Below, in pieces: positions 38,857 through 47,265 of a DNA stretch of 64,000 nt. Made by a program: the position numbers and the translations under genes. Position 1 is the stretch's first letter. Each line of letters starts with the position of its first letter. The notes under the pieces were generated by a model. It was not told where the DNA came from. It did not search any database and worked only from the letters and a program-made list of their open reading frames with translations. The stretch comes from Amycolatopsis taiwanensis DSM 45107 (GTDB taxonomy: Bacteria > Actinomycetota > Actinomycetes > Mycobacteriales > Pseudonocardiaceae), in contig NZ_KI912598.1 in the NCBI RefSeq assembly GCF_000519205.1, positions 50,400 to 114,399 of the forward strand, given 5' to 3'.

Positions 38857-40133
38857 AGCTGACCGACGACGAGAAGGGGATGCTCGACGGCGCTGAAGGA
38901 CCCGCCGTCGCCGCCGCGATGGATCTGCTCGTGCGCTACGGCGAGGCACTGGACTGCGAGCACCTGTGCGACGTGCGGAACGTCGCCGGCACCATGACCC
39001 AGCCGTCGCCGGCGAAGTCGAAGCTGGTCGCCGAACACGGCTGGGACAAGGCGTTCGCGGTGATCAACCTGGACTCGGACGCCGACTTCGATGTCCCGCC
39101 GATGCGGGTGCCGACCTGCCAGCTCCAGCACGGCTTCAGCGACGACTCGGTCGGGATCGCGCCGTATCCCAAGCAGTACGTGGAATTGCAGGCGGACGCG
39201 GAGTCCTTCTACAGCCGCAAGGGGGTGAACATCCTCGCCACCTGCACGCCGTACCAGGTGGGGAACCTGCCGGTGCGCGGTGAGCACGTGGCGTGGATGG
39301 AGTCCTCCGCGGTGGTGTACGCGAACTCGATGCTCGGCGCCCGCACCAACTGCGAGGGCGGCGCGTCCACCGGCGCGGCCGGCCTGACCGGCAAGATTCC
39401 CTGCTGGGGCAACCACCTCGACGCCAACCGCCACGGCACCCACCTGATCGACGTCGATGTCGCGGTCGAGGACTTCCTGGACTGGGGATTGCTCGGCTAC
39501 TTCGCCGGGGACCTGGTGCAGGAGGAACGCCCGGTCGTCGTGGGCGCGCTCGGGCAGCCGGAACTGGTGGACCTCAAGCATTTCGGCGCGGCGGCCGCGT
39601 CCTCCGGCGGGGTGGAGCTCTACCACATTCCGGGCGTGACACCCGAGGCTCCGACGGTCGAGGCCGCCTTCCGCTCGTCGAAGCTGCCCGAAGCCGTCCA
39701 CTATGGACATCGCGAGCGGCGGGCCACCTACGAGAACCTCAACTCCCAGGGCAACCGCGCCGAGGTGGACTTCGTGCTGCTCGGTTGCCCACATGCCTCG
39801 ATCGACCAGGTCTGGCGCGCGGCCCGGGCGCTGGAGGGCCGCAGGCTGAACTCCGGAACCCAGCTGTGGATCATGCTGCCGCGCGCGCTGAAGGTCGTCG
39901 CCGACCGCAGCGGCTACACCGAGACCATCGAGCGGGCCGGCGGCCGGGTACTGACCGATTCGTGTCCGGCGATGTCCCGCTCGGCGCCGGAAGGCACCAG
40001 GGTGTTCGCCACAGACTCGGCCAAGCAGGCCCACTACCTGCCGGCGATCCTCGGCATCGAGGCCTGGTTCGGCACCCTCGAGGACTGCGTCGACGCCGCG
40101 GTCACCGGCCGCTGGACGGGAGAACTGCGATGA
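38853..40133 (+). CDS. Aconitase X, large (catalytic) subunit
   Basis: A 426-residue protein of the aconitase X (former DUF521) family, whose tested bacterial members are dehydratases such as cis-3-hydroxy-L-proline dehydratase and whose archaeal members act on mevalonate 5-phosphate. Expected Fe-S/active-site motifs are ARTNCEGGAST (about residue 162), LLGCPHASIDQ (about 311) and LTDSCPAMS (about 369). It overlaps the MFS gene before it and the swivel-subunit gene after it by 4 bp each, so three proteins are co-translated. The substrate here is not fixed; no pyrroline-carboxylate reductase or proline gene is adjacent. Confidence 0.88.
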   Translation: MKLTDDEKGMLDGAEGPAVAAAMDLLVRYGEALDCEHLCDVRNVAGTMTQPSPAKSKLVAEHGWDKAFAVINLDSDADFDVPPMRVPTCQLQHGFSDDSVGIAPYPKQYVELQADAESFYSRKGVNILATCTPYQVGNLPVRGEHVAWMESSAVVYANSMLGARTNCEGGASTGAAGLTGKIPCWGNHLDANRHGTHLIDVDVAVEDFLDWGLLGYFAGDLVQEERPVVVGALGQPELVDLKHFGAAAASSGGVELYHIPGVTPEAPTVEAAFRSSKLPEAVHYGHRERRATYENLNSQGNRAEVDFVLLGCPHASIDQVWRAARALEGRRLNSGTQLWIMLPRALKVVADRSGYTETIERAGGRVLTDSCPAMSRSAPEGTRVFATDSAKQAHYLPAILGIEAWFGTLEDCVDAAVTGRWTGELR

Positions 40134-40564
40134 GCGGGTCCGGAAAGGACGGAAGGCTGGTACTGCACGGCAGGAAGGTGGTGCCGGGCGTGGCCGAGGG
40201 TGAGGCGCTGGTCTCGCACGAGACCATTTCCGGCTGGGGAGGCATCGACCCGGTCAAGGGCATCATCATCGAGCGGCGCCACGAATTGTCCGGGGTGTCG
40301 TTCACCGGGAAGATCCTCGTCTTCCCCGGAGCGAAGGGGTCGTCGGGCTGGTCCGGCTTCTTCCAGAGCACGCGCTTGCTGGGCACCGCGCCGCTGGCCA
40401 TGTTGTTCACGCACCTGACGACGAAGGCCGCGCTCGGCGCGGTCGTCACGCGCGTACCCAGCATGACCGGCTTCGACCGGGACCCGGTCGAGCTCATCCG
40501 GACGGGAGATTGGGTTCGCGTAGACGCCGACGCGGGCATTGTCGAGGTCAAAGGAGACCGGTAG
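40130..40564 (+). CDS. Aconitase X, small (swivel) subunit
   Basis: A 144-residue DUF126-type swivel domain that completes the aconitase X active site. Typical segments are LVLHGRKVVPGVAEGEALVSHETISGWGG, GKILVFPGAKGSSGWSGFF and TGDWVRVDADAGIVEV. The P-G-x-K-G-S-S-x-x-S motif is the conserved Ser-rich loop of the family. It begins in the large-subunit stop (ATGA) and its stop TAG shares one base with the GTG of the following transporter. Confidence 0.88.
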   Translation: MSGSGKDGRLVLHGRKVVPGVAEGEALVSHETISGWGGIDPVKGIIIERRHELSGVSFTGKILVFPGAKGSSGWSGFFQSTRLLGTAPLAMLFTHLTTKAALGAVVTRVPSMTGFDRDPVELIRTGDWVRVDADAGIVEVKGDR

Positions 40565-41961
40565 TGACCACCACTGTTGACGTCCAGCCCATCATCGAAC
40601 GACAACGGGCCGGCCGGTTCTGGATCAGCTTGTTCACCGTCTCGTGGGCCATCACCTTTCTGGACGGGTTCGACTTCCAGATCCTGTCCTTCGCCGGCCG
40701 GTACATCGAAAAGGATTTCCAGCTGACCGACACCCAGTTGGGCACGCTCGGCACGATCGGGCTGGTCGGCACGCTCCTGGGCGGGCTGGGCATGGGCTAC
40801 GCCGGCGACCGGATCGGGCGCCGGCCCGCGATCATGGCCTCGATCGCCGGGTTCGGCATCTTCATGATCCTGTTCGTGTTCTCCCGGAACTACCCCGAAC
40901 TCATCGCGTTGCGGTTCCTGTCCGGGGCCTTCCTCGGCGGCGTGCTGCCACTGACCTGGGCGCTCAACACCGAGTTCGCACCCGCGCGGTTCCGGTCCAC
41001 CTCGGTGGTGATCATCATGGTCGGCTACAGCCTCGGCAGCGCGGCCGGCGGGCCGGTCTCGAACCTGCTGATCCCGCACTACGGCTGGCCATCGGTCTTC
41101 CTGGTCGGCGGCATCTGCTCGCTGCTGGTCCTCCTCCCGGTGATCTTCGTGCTGCCGGAGTCGGTGAAGTTCCTGGCGCAGAAGGACCTCAAGCACGACC
41201 GGATCGCGGAGATCCTGCGGCGGGTGGTGCCGGGCATGCGGTTCGAGCCGGGCACCCGGTTCATCTCCGGCGGGATCGTCGACAAGAAGCGCTTCACGCC
41301 CAAGCAACTCTTCCGCGACAAGCTGGCCCTCATCACGAGCGTCCTGTGGGTGGCCTACATGTGTTCGTCGGCGGTGGTGTTCTACCTGGCGTTCTGGGGC
41401 CCGATCCTCAACGAGCGGCTCGGCTTCACCACCGCCACGGCGGCGATCATCGCGGCGTGTTCGTCCGTGGCCGGCGCGGTCGGCCAGCTGCTGCTCGGCC
41501 GGTTCGTCGACAACCGCGGCGCCCGCACCATCGCGTTGATGCCACTGCTCGGCGTGCCGTGCCTGCTGGCCATCGGGCTCCTGTCGCTGGGCAAGGCGCC
41601 CTACATCGCGGTGTTGATGCTGGCGAACATCTTCATCATCGGCGGCCACGGCGGCATGCACAGCATCGCCGGCATCTTCTACCGCCCGGCCATCCGGGCC
41701 AACGGCGCCGCCTGGGCGACCTCCATCGCCAAGTTCGGCGCGATGCTCGGCCCGTGGCTGGCCGGTGTCCTGCTCGACGGCGGCTTCACCGCGCGGGGCA
41801 CGTTCTACGTGTTCGCCTTGTTCCCGCTGCTGATGGCGGCGCTGCTGTTCGTTCTCGGGGCGGCCCAGCGCAAGCTGCCGGCGGACGCCGACGGCGCGCT
41901 GAGCAGTGTTTCAAAGGGCGCGCGATCGGATTTGGGTAGCCAGGCCGTGACTTCCGCATGA
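40564..41961 (+). CDS. MFS transporter of the aconitase X locus (second)
   Basis: A 465-residue, 12-helix transporter close to the aromatic-acid/anion symporter type: WAITFLDGFDFQILSFAG in TM1, the motif-A loop GMGYAGDRIGRRPAI, and a long cytoplasmic loop after TM6 (ESVKFLAQKDLKHDRIAEIL). The GTG at 40564 overlaps the small-subunit stop by one base. Two MFS genes flank the aconitase X pair, so either two related acids enter the pathway or one carrier exports a product. Confidence 0.85.
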   Translation: MTTTVDVQPIIERQRAGRFWISLFTVSWAITFLDGFDFQILSFAGRYIEKDFQLTDTQLGTLGTIGLVGTLLGGLGMGYAGDRIGRRPAIMASIAGFGIFMILFVFSRNYPELIALRFLSGAFLGGVLPLTWALNTEFAPARFRSTSVVIIMVGYSLGSAAGGPVSNLLIPHYGWPSVFLVGGICSLLVLLPVIFVLPESVKFLAQKDLKHDRIAEILRRVVPGMRFEPGTRFISGGIVDKKRFTPKQLFRDKLALITSVLWVAYMCSSAVVFYLAFWGPILNERLGFTTATAAIIAACSSVAGAVGQLLLGRFVDNRGARTIALMPLLGVPCLLAIGLLSLGKAPYIAVLMLANIFIIGGHGGMHSIAGIFYRPAIRANGAAWATSIAKFGAMLGPWLAGVLLDGGFTARGTFYVFALFPLLMAALLFVLGAAQRKLPADADGALSSVSKGARSDLGSQAVTSA

Positions 41962-42071
41962 TCCTTGCCTGCCCAGGTCGGCGGCCTGCCTCCCCAAATT
42001 CGAGACCCTTCGGCGCGCGCCCGTGGTCACCTGCGGCGGAAACACGGACTTGAAACGCACTCCAGCGCGAG

Positions 42072-42821
42072 TCATCGCGGCAGGCGGCGCCAAACAGCCC
42101 GAGGGAGCACGCGCATAACGGCGAACACCGGGCGCAGCACCGCCGGAACCCAGATCTCGCCGCGGCCACGACGCAGCGCCGCGACCGTGGCCGCGGCGAC
42201 CCGGTCCGGAGTACTGGAGAACGGGGCCGGGCGCATGCCCTCGGTCATCCGGCCGATCACGAAGCCCGGCCGCACCAGCACCAGACGCACGCCGCTGCCG
42301 TGCAGGGCGTCGGCCAGCCCGCTGGCGAACCCGTCGAGCCCGGCCTTCGCCGAGCCGTAGACGTAGTTCGCGCGCCGCACCCGGACCCCGGCCACCGACG
42401 AGAACACCACGAGCTGTCCGTTTCCCTGTTCCCGCAGCAGGTTCGCCAGCTCGGTCAGCACGCTCACGTGCGCCACGTAGTCGGTGTGCACAATGGACAG
42501 TGCATGTGCGGTGTCGGTCTCGGCGCGCCGCTGGTCGCCGAGCACGCCGAAGGCGACTACGACGACGGAAACCGGCCCGTGCTGGGCGAAGATCTCGTCC
42601 AGCACACTCCGGTGCCGGGAGACGTCGTCCGCGTCGAACTCCACCCGGACCACATCGGTGGCGCCCGCCTGGCGCAGGGTTCGCTCCGGCGGTTCGAGGT
42701 CGCTGCCTGGCCGGGCGGCCAGCACCACCTTGCGGGCACCGTCGGGCGCTTCCACCAGCCGCCGCGCGACCGCGAGGCCGATTTCGCTGCGACCGCCGAG
42801 CACGAGAACCGTTCCACTCAC
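42072..42821 (-). CDS. DprE2-like short-chain reductase (decaprenylphosphoryl-2-keto-ribose reductase)
   Basis: A 249-residue SDR enzyme resembling M. tuberculosis DprE2 (Rv3791). It has the NADH loop VLGGRSEIGLAVA, the catalytic block SSVAGVRVRRANYVYGSAKAGLDGF (Ser, Tyr, Lys) and the characteristic C-terminus WVPAVLRPVFAVMRVLPRAVW. DprE2 reduces the 2-keto intermediate to decaprenylphosphoryl arabinose, the arabinan donor. Its partner DprE1 is not adjacent. The GTG at 42821 follows GAAGGA and overlaps the stop of a short upstream frame whose 5' part is lost (see findings). Confidence 0.8.
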   Translation of the reverse strand: MSGTVLVLGGRSEIGLAVARRLVEAPDGARKVVLAARPGSDLEPPERTLRQAGATDVVRVEFDADDVSRHRSVLDEIFAQHGPVSVVVVAFGVLGDQRRAETDTAHALSIVHTDYVAHVSVLTELANLLREQGNGQLVVFSSVAGVRVRRANYVYGSAKAGLDGFASGLADALHGSGVRLVLVRPGFVIGRMTEGMRPAPFSSTPDRVAAATVAALRRGRGEIWVPAVLRPVFAVMRVLPRAVWRRLPR

Positions 42822-42925
42822 GCTTGTTCCTTCGCGAGTTTGCGCGCGACCGCGATCGTGTCGACGGGGCGCTCCATCCGAGAGCGCGACACGTCCTCGA
42901 CACGGGCGCCCCGCCGCCGCGATAA

Positions 42926-42981
42926 GGGGGTCTGGGGGCTTGCCCCCAGTCGGGGGTGTGGGGGCGGAGCCCCTACAAGAC
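42926..42981 (-). repeat. Third copy of the GC-rich double-hairpin element, inverted
   Basis: The reverse complement of the element at 37.34-37.45 kb: GGGGTCTGGGGGCTTGCCCC, then CAGTCGGGGGTGTGGGGG, CGGAGCCCC and ACAAGAC. The hairpins CTGGGGGC/GCCCCCAG and GGGGGC/GCCCC are kept. It lies 105 bp upstream of the DprE2-like gene. The remaining bases of 42822-43080 hold only a short in-frame remnant. Confidence 0.8.
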
Positions 42982-43080
42982 GCGGGACCTGACGGGGGCG
43001 CGCGTGCTGGTCACCTCGACAGCCGCGACTTGATACAGGATTGCTCACGACAGAGCAGTCTGCCCGATCGGCGTGTGCGA

Positions 43081-43875
43081 TCAGCGGGCGAGGCGGCCGA
43101 GCAGTGCCGACGCGGCGCCGATCGCCACCACGGCCGACAGGACGAGCACCCCGAAGTCGGCCAGCAGGTGCGCCGGCGCGCCGATCAGCAGCCCACGCAG
43201 GGCGTCGACCTCGTAACTGAGCGGGTTGACCCGGCTGAACACCTGGAGCCACGGCGGCATCACGTCCACCGGGTAGAGCGCGTTGGAACCGAAGAACAGC
43301 GGCATGGTGATCGCCTGCCCGATTCCCATCAGGCGCTCGCGCGACATCACCAGGCCCGCGATCACGATCGAGAGGCAGCAGAAGAACGCGGAGCCGAGCA
43401 CGAGCACCACGGCCATTCCCAGCAGCTTCAACGGGTTCGCGGTCAACGCCACGCCCAGCAGCGCCGCGAGGATCAGGATCATCACGGCCTGAACCAGGGC
43501 ACGGATGCCGGCCGCGAACGCCTTCGACGCGATCAGCGCGGTCCGCGGGGTCGGCGTCACCAGCAGCTTCGCCAGCACGCCGGCGTCACGCTCCCAAATG
43601 ATCAGGACCCCGTAGAAGATCGAGATGAACAACGCCGACTGCGCCAGGATGCCCGGCGCCAGGAAGTCCAGGTAGGGCACCGAACCGGTGGGGATCACGC
43701 GCAGGCGGGTGAACGTCTGACCGAAGATCAGCAGCCACAACGCGGGCTGGATCGCGCGGGCGATCAGCTCCGAGCGGTCCCGGCGGATCTTCTGCAGCTC
43801 CACCAGGCACATCGCGCCCACCCGGGCGGGAAACCTAACCCAGGCGGCGGGCTGTTCGGCGAGTTGCACGGACAT
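43081..43875 (-). CDS. ABC-2 type transporter permease
   Basis: A 264-residue permease with six predicted helices and the ABC-2 pattern (MCLVELQKIRRDRSELIARAIQPALWLLIFGQTF near the N-terminus, GIGQAITMPLFFGSNALYPVDVMPPWLQVFSRVNPLSY toward the end). The ATG at 43875 is selected because GGAGGT lies 8 nt upstream on the minus strand; it falls inside the ATPase gene, a 41-bp overlap. With the ATPase it should export a drug or lipid-like compound. It is the last gene of the marR-ABC operon. Confidence 0.88.
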   Translation of the reverse strand: MSVQLAEQPAAWVRFPARVGAMCLVELQKIRRDRSELIARAIQPALWLLIFGQTFTRLRVIPTGSVPYLDFLAPGILAQSALFISIFYGVLIIWERDAGVLAKLLVTPTPRTALIASKAFAAGIRALVQAVMILILAALLGVALTANPLKLLGMAVVLVLGSAFFCCLSIVIAGLVMSRERLMGIGQAITMPLFFGSNALYPVDVMPPWLQVFSRVNPLSYEVDALRGLLIGAPAHLLADFGVLVLSAVVAIGAASALLGRLAR

Positions 43876-44635
43876 TGCGCATACCTCCTGAAGCCTCTTC
43901 CAACTCCTCACCGGTCATCGCGCGGAACACGTCGTCCAATGTGGACCCCGGCCCCAGCCGGGTCTGGAGCTCGGTGGGGGTCCCGCGCGCGCGGATCCGG
44001 CCGCGGTGCATGAGCGCGATCCGTTCGCAGTACTGCTCGGCTTCGTCCATGTAATGGGTCGTGACCAGCACCGTCATGCCGGTTTCCGCACGGACCGCCT
44101 GGATCCGCTCCCACACGTTCGACCGTGCGACCGGGTCGAGGCCGATCGTCGGCTCGTCCAGAATCAGCAGCCGGGGCGAGCTGACCAGGGCCTGCGCGAG
44201 TTCGAGCCGCCGGATCATGCCGCCCGAGTAGCCGGACGCCGGGCGGCCGGCGTCGCCGAGCAGGCCGACCGCGTCGAGCGCGGCGTCCACCTGCTCGGCG
44301 CGGCGTTTTCGCGGCACGTCGAACAGCCGGGCGAACAGGGCCACGTTCTCCCGGCCGGTGAGCGACGAGTCCGCCGAAAGCTGTTGCGGGACATAGCCGA
44401 TCAACCGGCGAACGGCCATCTTCCGGCGGGTGACATTCAGCCCGAACACCTCGACGGTGCCGGTTTTGACCGGAAGCAGCGTGGTGATCATCCGGATGGT
44501 GGTGGTCTTTCCGGCGCCGTTCGGGCCGAGCAGGCCGAACACCGTGCCGACCGCGATGTCCAGGTCCACGTCGTCGACCGCGAGGTGTTCGCCGAAGGAA
44601 TGCCGGATCCCGATGCAGCGCACCGCGGGTGTCAT
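43835..44635 (-). CDS. ABC transporter ATP-binding protein (DrrA-like)
   Basis: A 266-residue ATPase. Walker A GPNGAGKTTT is near residue 37, the Q-loop at VPQQLSAD, the signature SGYSGGMIRRLELAQAL near residue 142 and Walker B LLILDEPTIGLDP with the following H-loop TTHYMDEAEQYC. The C-terminal GSTLDDVFRAMTG is characteristic of the DrrA/drug-resistance type. It begins 4 bp inside the MarR gene and overlaps the permease gene by 41 bp. Confidence 0.92.
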   Translation of the reverse strand: MTPAVRCIGIRHSFGEHLAVDDVDLDIAVGTVFGLLGPNGAGKTTTIRMITTLLPVKTGTVEVFGLNVTRRKMAVRRLIGYVPQQLSADSSLTGRENVALFARLFDVPRKRRAEQVDAALDAVGLLGDAGRPASGYSGGMIRRLELAQALVSSPRLLILDEPTIGLDPVARSNVWERIQAVRAETGMTVLVTTHYMDEAEQYCERIALMHRGRIRARGTPTELQTRLGPGSTLDDVFRAMTGEELEEASGGMRNVRATRRTARRLG

Positions 44636-45066
44636 AGGGCCTCCAATAGCTTGCCGAGCGCCGGAAGCGCCGCTTCGATCGCGTCGAGGTCGTCCGCTGA
44701 CAGGGTTTCCAGTGCACCCGCCACGAATTCGGTTCTCGTCCGGCGCCAGGTCGCCAGCCGTTCCTCCGCCGCGCGGGTCAGCTCCAGCCGGACCGCTCGC
44801 CGGTCGGCCGGATCGATCCTGCGCTGCAGCATCCCGTCTTCGACGAGCTGGTTGACCAGGGTGCTCACCGAGTTGCCGGCCAGGTGCAGCGAGCGGGCGG
44901 CCGCCGCCACGCCGATGCCCGGCTGCTGTTCGACCGTGCGGAGCAACTCGGCCTGCGCGCCGCGCAGGGGTTCGCCGGGCAACCGCGTCCGGACGTGGCT
45001 GCGAACGGCCCGGCGCAGGCTCGTGATTCGCGTCATCAGGTTCTCGGCCAGCTGCGTGGTGGCCAT
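44632..45066 (-). CDS. MarR family transcriptional regulator
   Basis: A 144-residue winged-helix regulator. The DNA-binding part is QAELLRTVEQQPGIGVAAAARSLHLAGNSVSTLVNQLVEDGMLQRRIDPADRRAVRLELT, followed by the C-terminal dimerisation helix. The first gene of the operon with the ABC exporter, with 4-bp overlap, and preceded by a 6-bp palindrome. It probably represses the exporter operon until a phenolic or drug-like ligand binds. Confidence 0.9.
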   Translation of the reverse strand: MATTQLAENLMTRITSLRRAVRSHVRTRLPGEPLRGAQAELLRTVEQQPGIGVAAAARSLHLAGNSVSTLVNQLVEDGMLQRRIDPADRRAVRLELTRAAEERLATWRRTRTEFVAGALETLSADDLDAIEAALPALGKLLEAL

Positions 45067-45076
45067 CCCACCAAGC

Positions 45077-45095
45077 TAGCTCCTATTCAGAGCTA
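45077..45095. promoter_or_regulatory. Inverted repeat upstream of marR, candidate operator
   Basis: TAGCTC (45077-45082) and GAGCTA (45090-45095) form a perfect 6-bp inverted repeat with a 7-nt spacer, starting 11 bp before the marR start in an AT-rich patch. The size fits a MarR dimer site and would allow autoregulation. The remainder of 45096-45308 up to the acyl-CoA synthetase shows no gene. Confidence 0.5.
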
Positions 45096-45308
45096 TTAGC
45101 AACGCTCAGCGCATGTCCGGAACCCGCCCATCCGACCTCGCTCCGCCGAGCCCTGCCGCCAAGTCTCCTGCCTTTCTCCGGCGGGTTCGAGCACTCATCT
45201 TGACCAGGCAGCCGAGGGTTCCGCCAAAGGCTCCCTTCCGGCTGGCGAGAGTGGGTCTTGCTTCGGGGCCGGGGACGGACCACCCTTGGCGTCCCGGAAG
45301 GGATTCGA

Positions 45309-46829
45309 ATGGACGAAAACCTGGCGACCTTGTTCGAAGCGGAAGCCGACCGGGCTCCAGACCGCACCGCGATCATTCACGGGGCCATCCGGCGGAGCTG
45401 GCGCGACCTCGACGACCGCGCCGCCCGGCTCGCGGCGCTGTTCTCCTCCTGCGGCATCGGGGAAGGCTCGCGCGTCGGCATCGCGCTGTACAACGGGCCG
45501 GAATACCTGGAAACCCTGTTCGCGATCATGAAGGTGCGCGCGATGCCGGTGAACGTGAACTACCGGTACCGCGAAGGCGAACTGTTCGACCTGCTCTCCG
45601 ACGCCGGGGCCGAGGCGCTGGTGTTCGACGTCTCGCTGGAGGACCGGGTCACCGCCGTGGCCGATCGCCTGCCGGCCCTGAAGACGTTGGTGCGTCTGGG
45701 ATCCAGCCCCGGTGCCGCGCTGGACTACGAGCGGGCGATCGAAGAGAACCCGCCCATGCCGCGGATCAAGCGGTCGGGCTCCGACTCGTGGCTGATGTTC
45801 ACCGGCGGCACGACGGGACGGCCGAAAGGGGTCGTGTCGACGCACCGGTGGCTGTTCTCCGTGGTCGACAACAACGCGCGACAGATGTCCGGGGCCGTGA
45901 CGCTGGTCGCGCCGCCGTTGATGCACGGGACGGGGATGTACCTGAGCCTCGGCTGCCTGCTCGGCGGTGGCACGGTCGCCTACCTGCGTTCACACTCCTA
46001 CGATCCGGACGAGCTGGCGGCCGAGATCGAGCGGCTGCGCGTGACCGTCCTGGTCGTGGTGGGCGACGTGTTCACCGTGCCGCTGGCCGACGCGCTGGAC
46101 CGTCGTTCATACGACCTGAGCAGCCTCAAACGCATGGTCAGCGTCGGCGTGACCTGGAGCGCGGAGGTGAAGGCGCGGCTGCTCGAACACTGCGACGCCG
46201 CGTTGGAGGACAGCGTCGCCGCGTCCGAGGGCGGTCCGTTCGCGAAATCGGTCACCACGCGCGGCCGGAAGTCGGTCACCTCCCGGTTCGAACTGCTGCC
46301 CGGGTGCCGGGTGATCAACGACGAGGGCCGCGACGTCGTGCCCGGCTCGGGCGAGGTCGGCCGGCTCGCCGCACCTGCCCAGGAGGGGACGCGCTATCTC
46401 GACGATCCGGAGCACAGCGCACAGACGTTCCGGATGGTCGGCGGCACGCGGTACGTGGTCCCCGGCGACCTGGCGACCCTGGCCGAGGACGGGTCGGTCA
46501 TCCTGCTCGGCCGGGACAGCCGTGTGATCAACACCGGCGGGGAGAAGGTGTTCGCCGAGGAGGTCGAGCAGGTCATCGCCCGGCACCCGGCGGTCGAGGA
46601 CGTCAACGTCGTCGGCGTGCCGGACAAGCGGTGGGGCCACCGCATCGTCGCCGTCGTCGCCCGGCGTCCCGGTACGGAACTGCACGCGCAGACGGTCATC
46701 GACCACGTCGGCGCCGTGCTGGCCGGGTACAAGCGGCCGCGGGAAGTTGTCTTCGTACCCCAGATCCGGCGGAGTCCGAGCGGGAAGATCGACCTCCGCT
46801 GGCTCCGCCAAGCCGCCGAACACCCCTGA
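45309..46829 (+). CDS. Class I adenylate-forming acyl-CoA synthetase (FadD-like)
   Basis: A 506-residue ANL-superfamily enzyme that activates a carboxylic acid to acyl-AMP and then acyl-CoA. The phosphate loop MFTGGTTGRPKGVVST is near residue 162, the adenine region DSVAASEGG replaces the usual Y-G-(S/M)-T-E, the hinge region GRDSRVINTGGEKVFAEEVE is intact, and the C-terminal catalytic Lys is in SPSGKIDLRWL. The ATG at 45309 follows GGAAGGG. The altered A5 motif suggests an unusual substrate. It is divergent from marR but there is no sign of shared function. Confidence 0.88.
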   Translation: MDENLATLFEAEADRAPDRTAIIHGAIRRSWRDLDDRAARLAALFSSCGIGEGSRVGIALYNGPEYLETLFAIMKVRAMPVNVNYRYREGELFDLLSDAGAEALVFDVSLEDRVTAVADRLPALKTLVRLGSSPGAALDYERAIEENPPMPRIKRSGSDSWLMFTGGTTGRPKGVVSTHRWLFSVVDNNARQMSGAVTLVAPPLMHGTGMYLSLGCLLGGGTVAYLRSHSYDPDELAAEIERLRVTVLVVVGDVFTVPLADALDRRSYDLSSLKRMVSVGVTWSAEVKARLLEHCDAALEDSVAASEGGPFAKSVTTRGRKSVTSRFELLPGCRVINDEGRDVVPGSGEVGRLAAPAQEGTRYLDDPEHSAQTFRMVGGTRYVVPGDLATLAEDGSVILLGRDSRVINTGGEKVFAEEVEQVIARHPAVEDVNVVGVPDKRWGHRIVAVVARRPGTELHAQTVIDHVGAVLAGYKRPREVVFVPQIRRSPSGKIDLRWLRQAAEHP

Positions 46830-46844
46830 CCCCAAAACCCACAC

Positions 46845-47262
46845 CCCGGAACCGACACCCCGACCCCAGAACCCGGAACTCAGGCGCCGGAGCCCAGAAC
46901 TCACACCCCTGAACCCGGAACTCAGGCGCCGGAGCCCAGAACTCGCTCCCCTGAACCCGGAACTCAGGCGCCGGAGCCGGGGACACAGGTCGTGCCGACA
47001 CTCCAGGCCGGCGTGTCCCCGCTTCAGGCACGCGAGTTCCGGGTTGGGGCACGTGAGTTCCGGGTTCAGGCACGCGAGTTCCGGCTTCAGGCTGGCGTGT
47101 CCCCGCTTCGGGCACGCGTGTCCCCGGTTTGGGCACGCGAGTTCTGGGTTCAGGTCGGTGTGTCCCCGGTTGGGGCGTGCGAGTTCCGGGTTCGGGCGCG
47201 TGTGCCCCCGGTTCAAGACGTGTGTCCCCGGTTGGAGCACGTGAGTTCCGGGTTCTGGTGCC
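46845..47262. repeat. Dimorphic 21-bp repeat array 3, two opposed halves
   Basis: The left half (about 46845-46990) has units read as CCCGGAACTCAGGCGCCGGAG and similar; the right half (about 47010-47262) has about twelve units of 21 bp in the opposite orientation, with cores GCGTGTCCCCG or GCGAGTTCCGG followed by (G/C)TTCAGGCAC. The halves face each other around 47000. The array fills the gap between two convergent genes. The 21-bp period leaves all frames open, which explains several spurious reading frames. Confidence 0.85.
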
Positions 47263-47265
47263 CCG

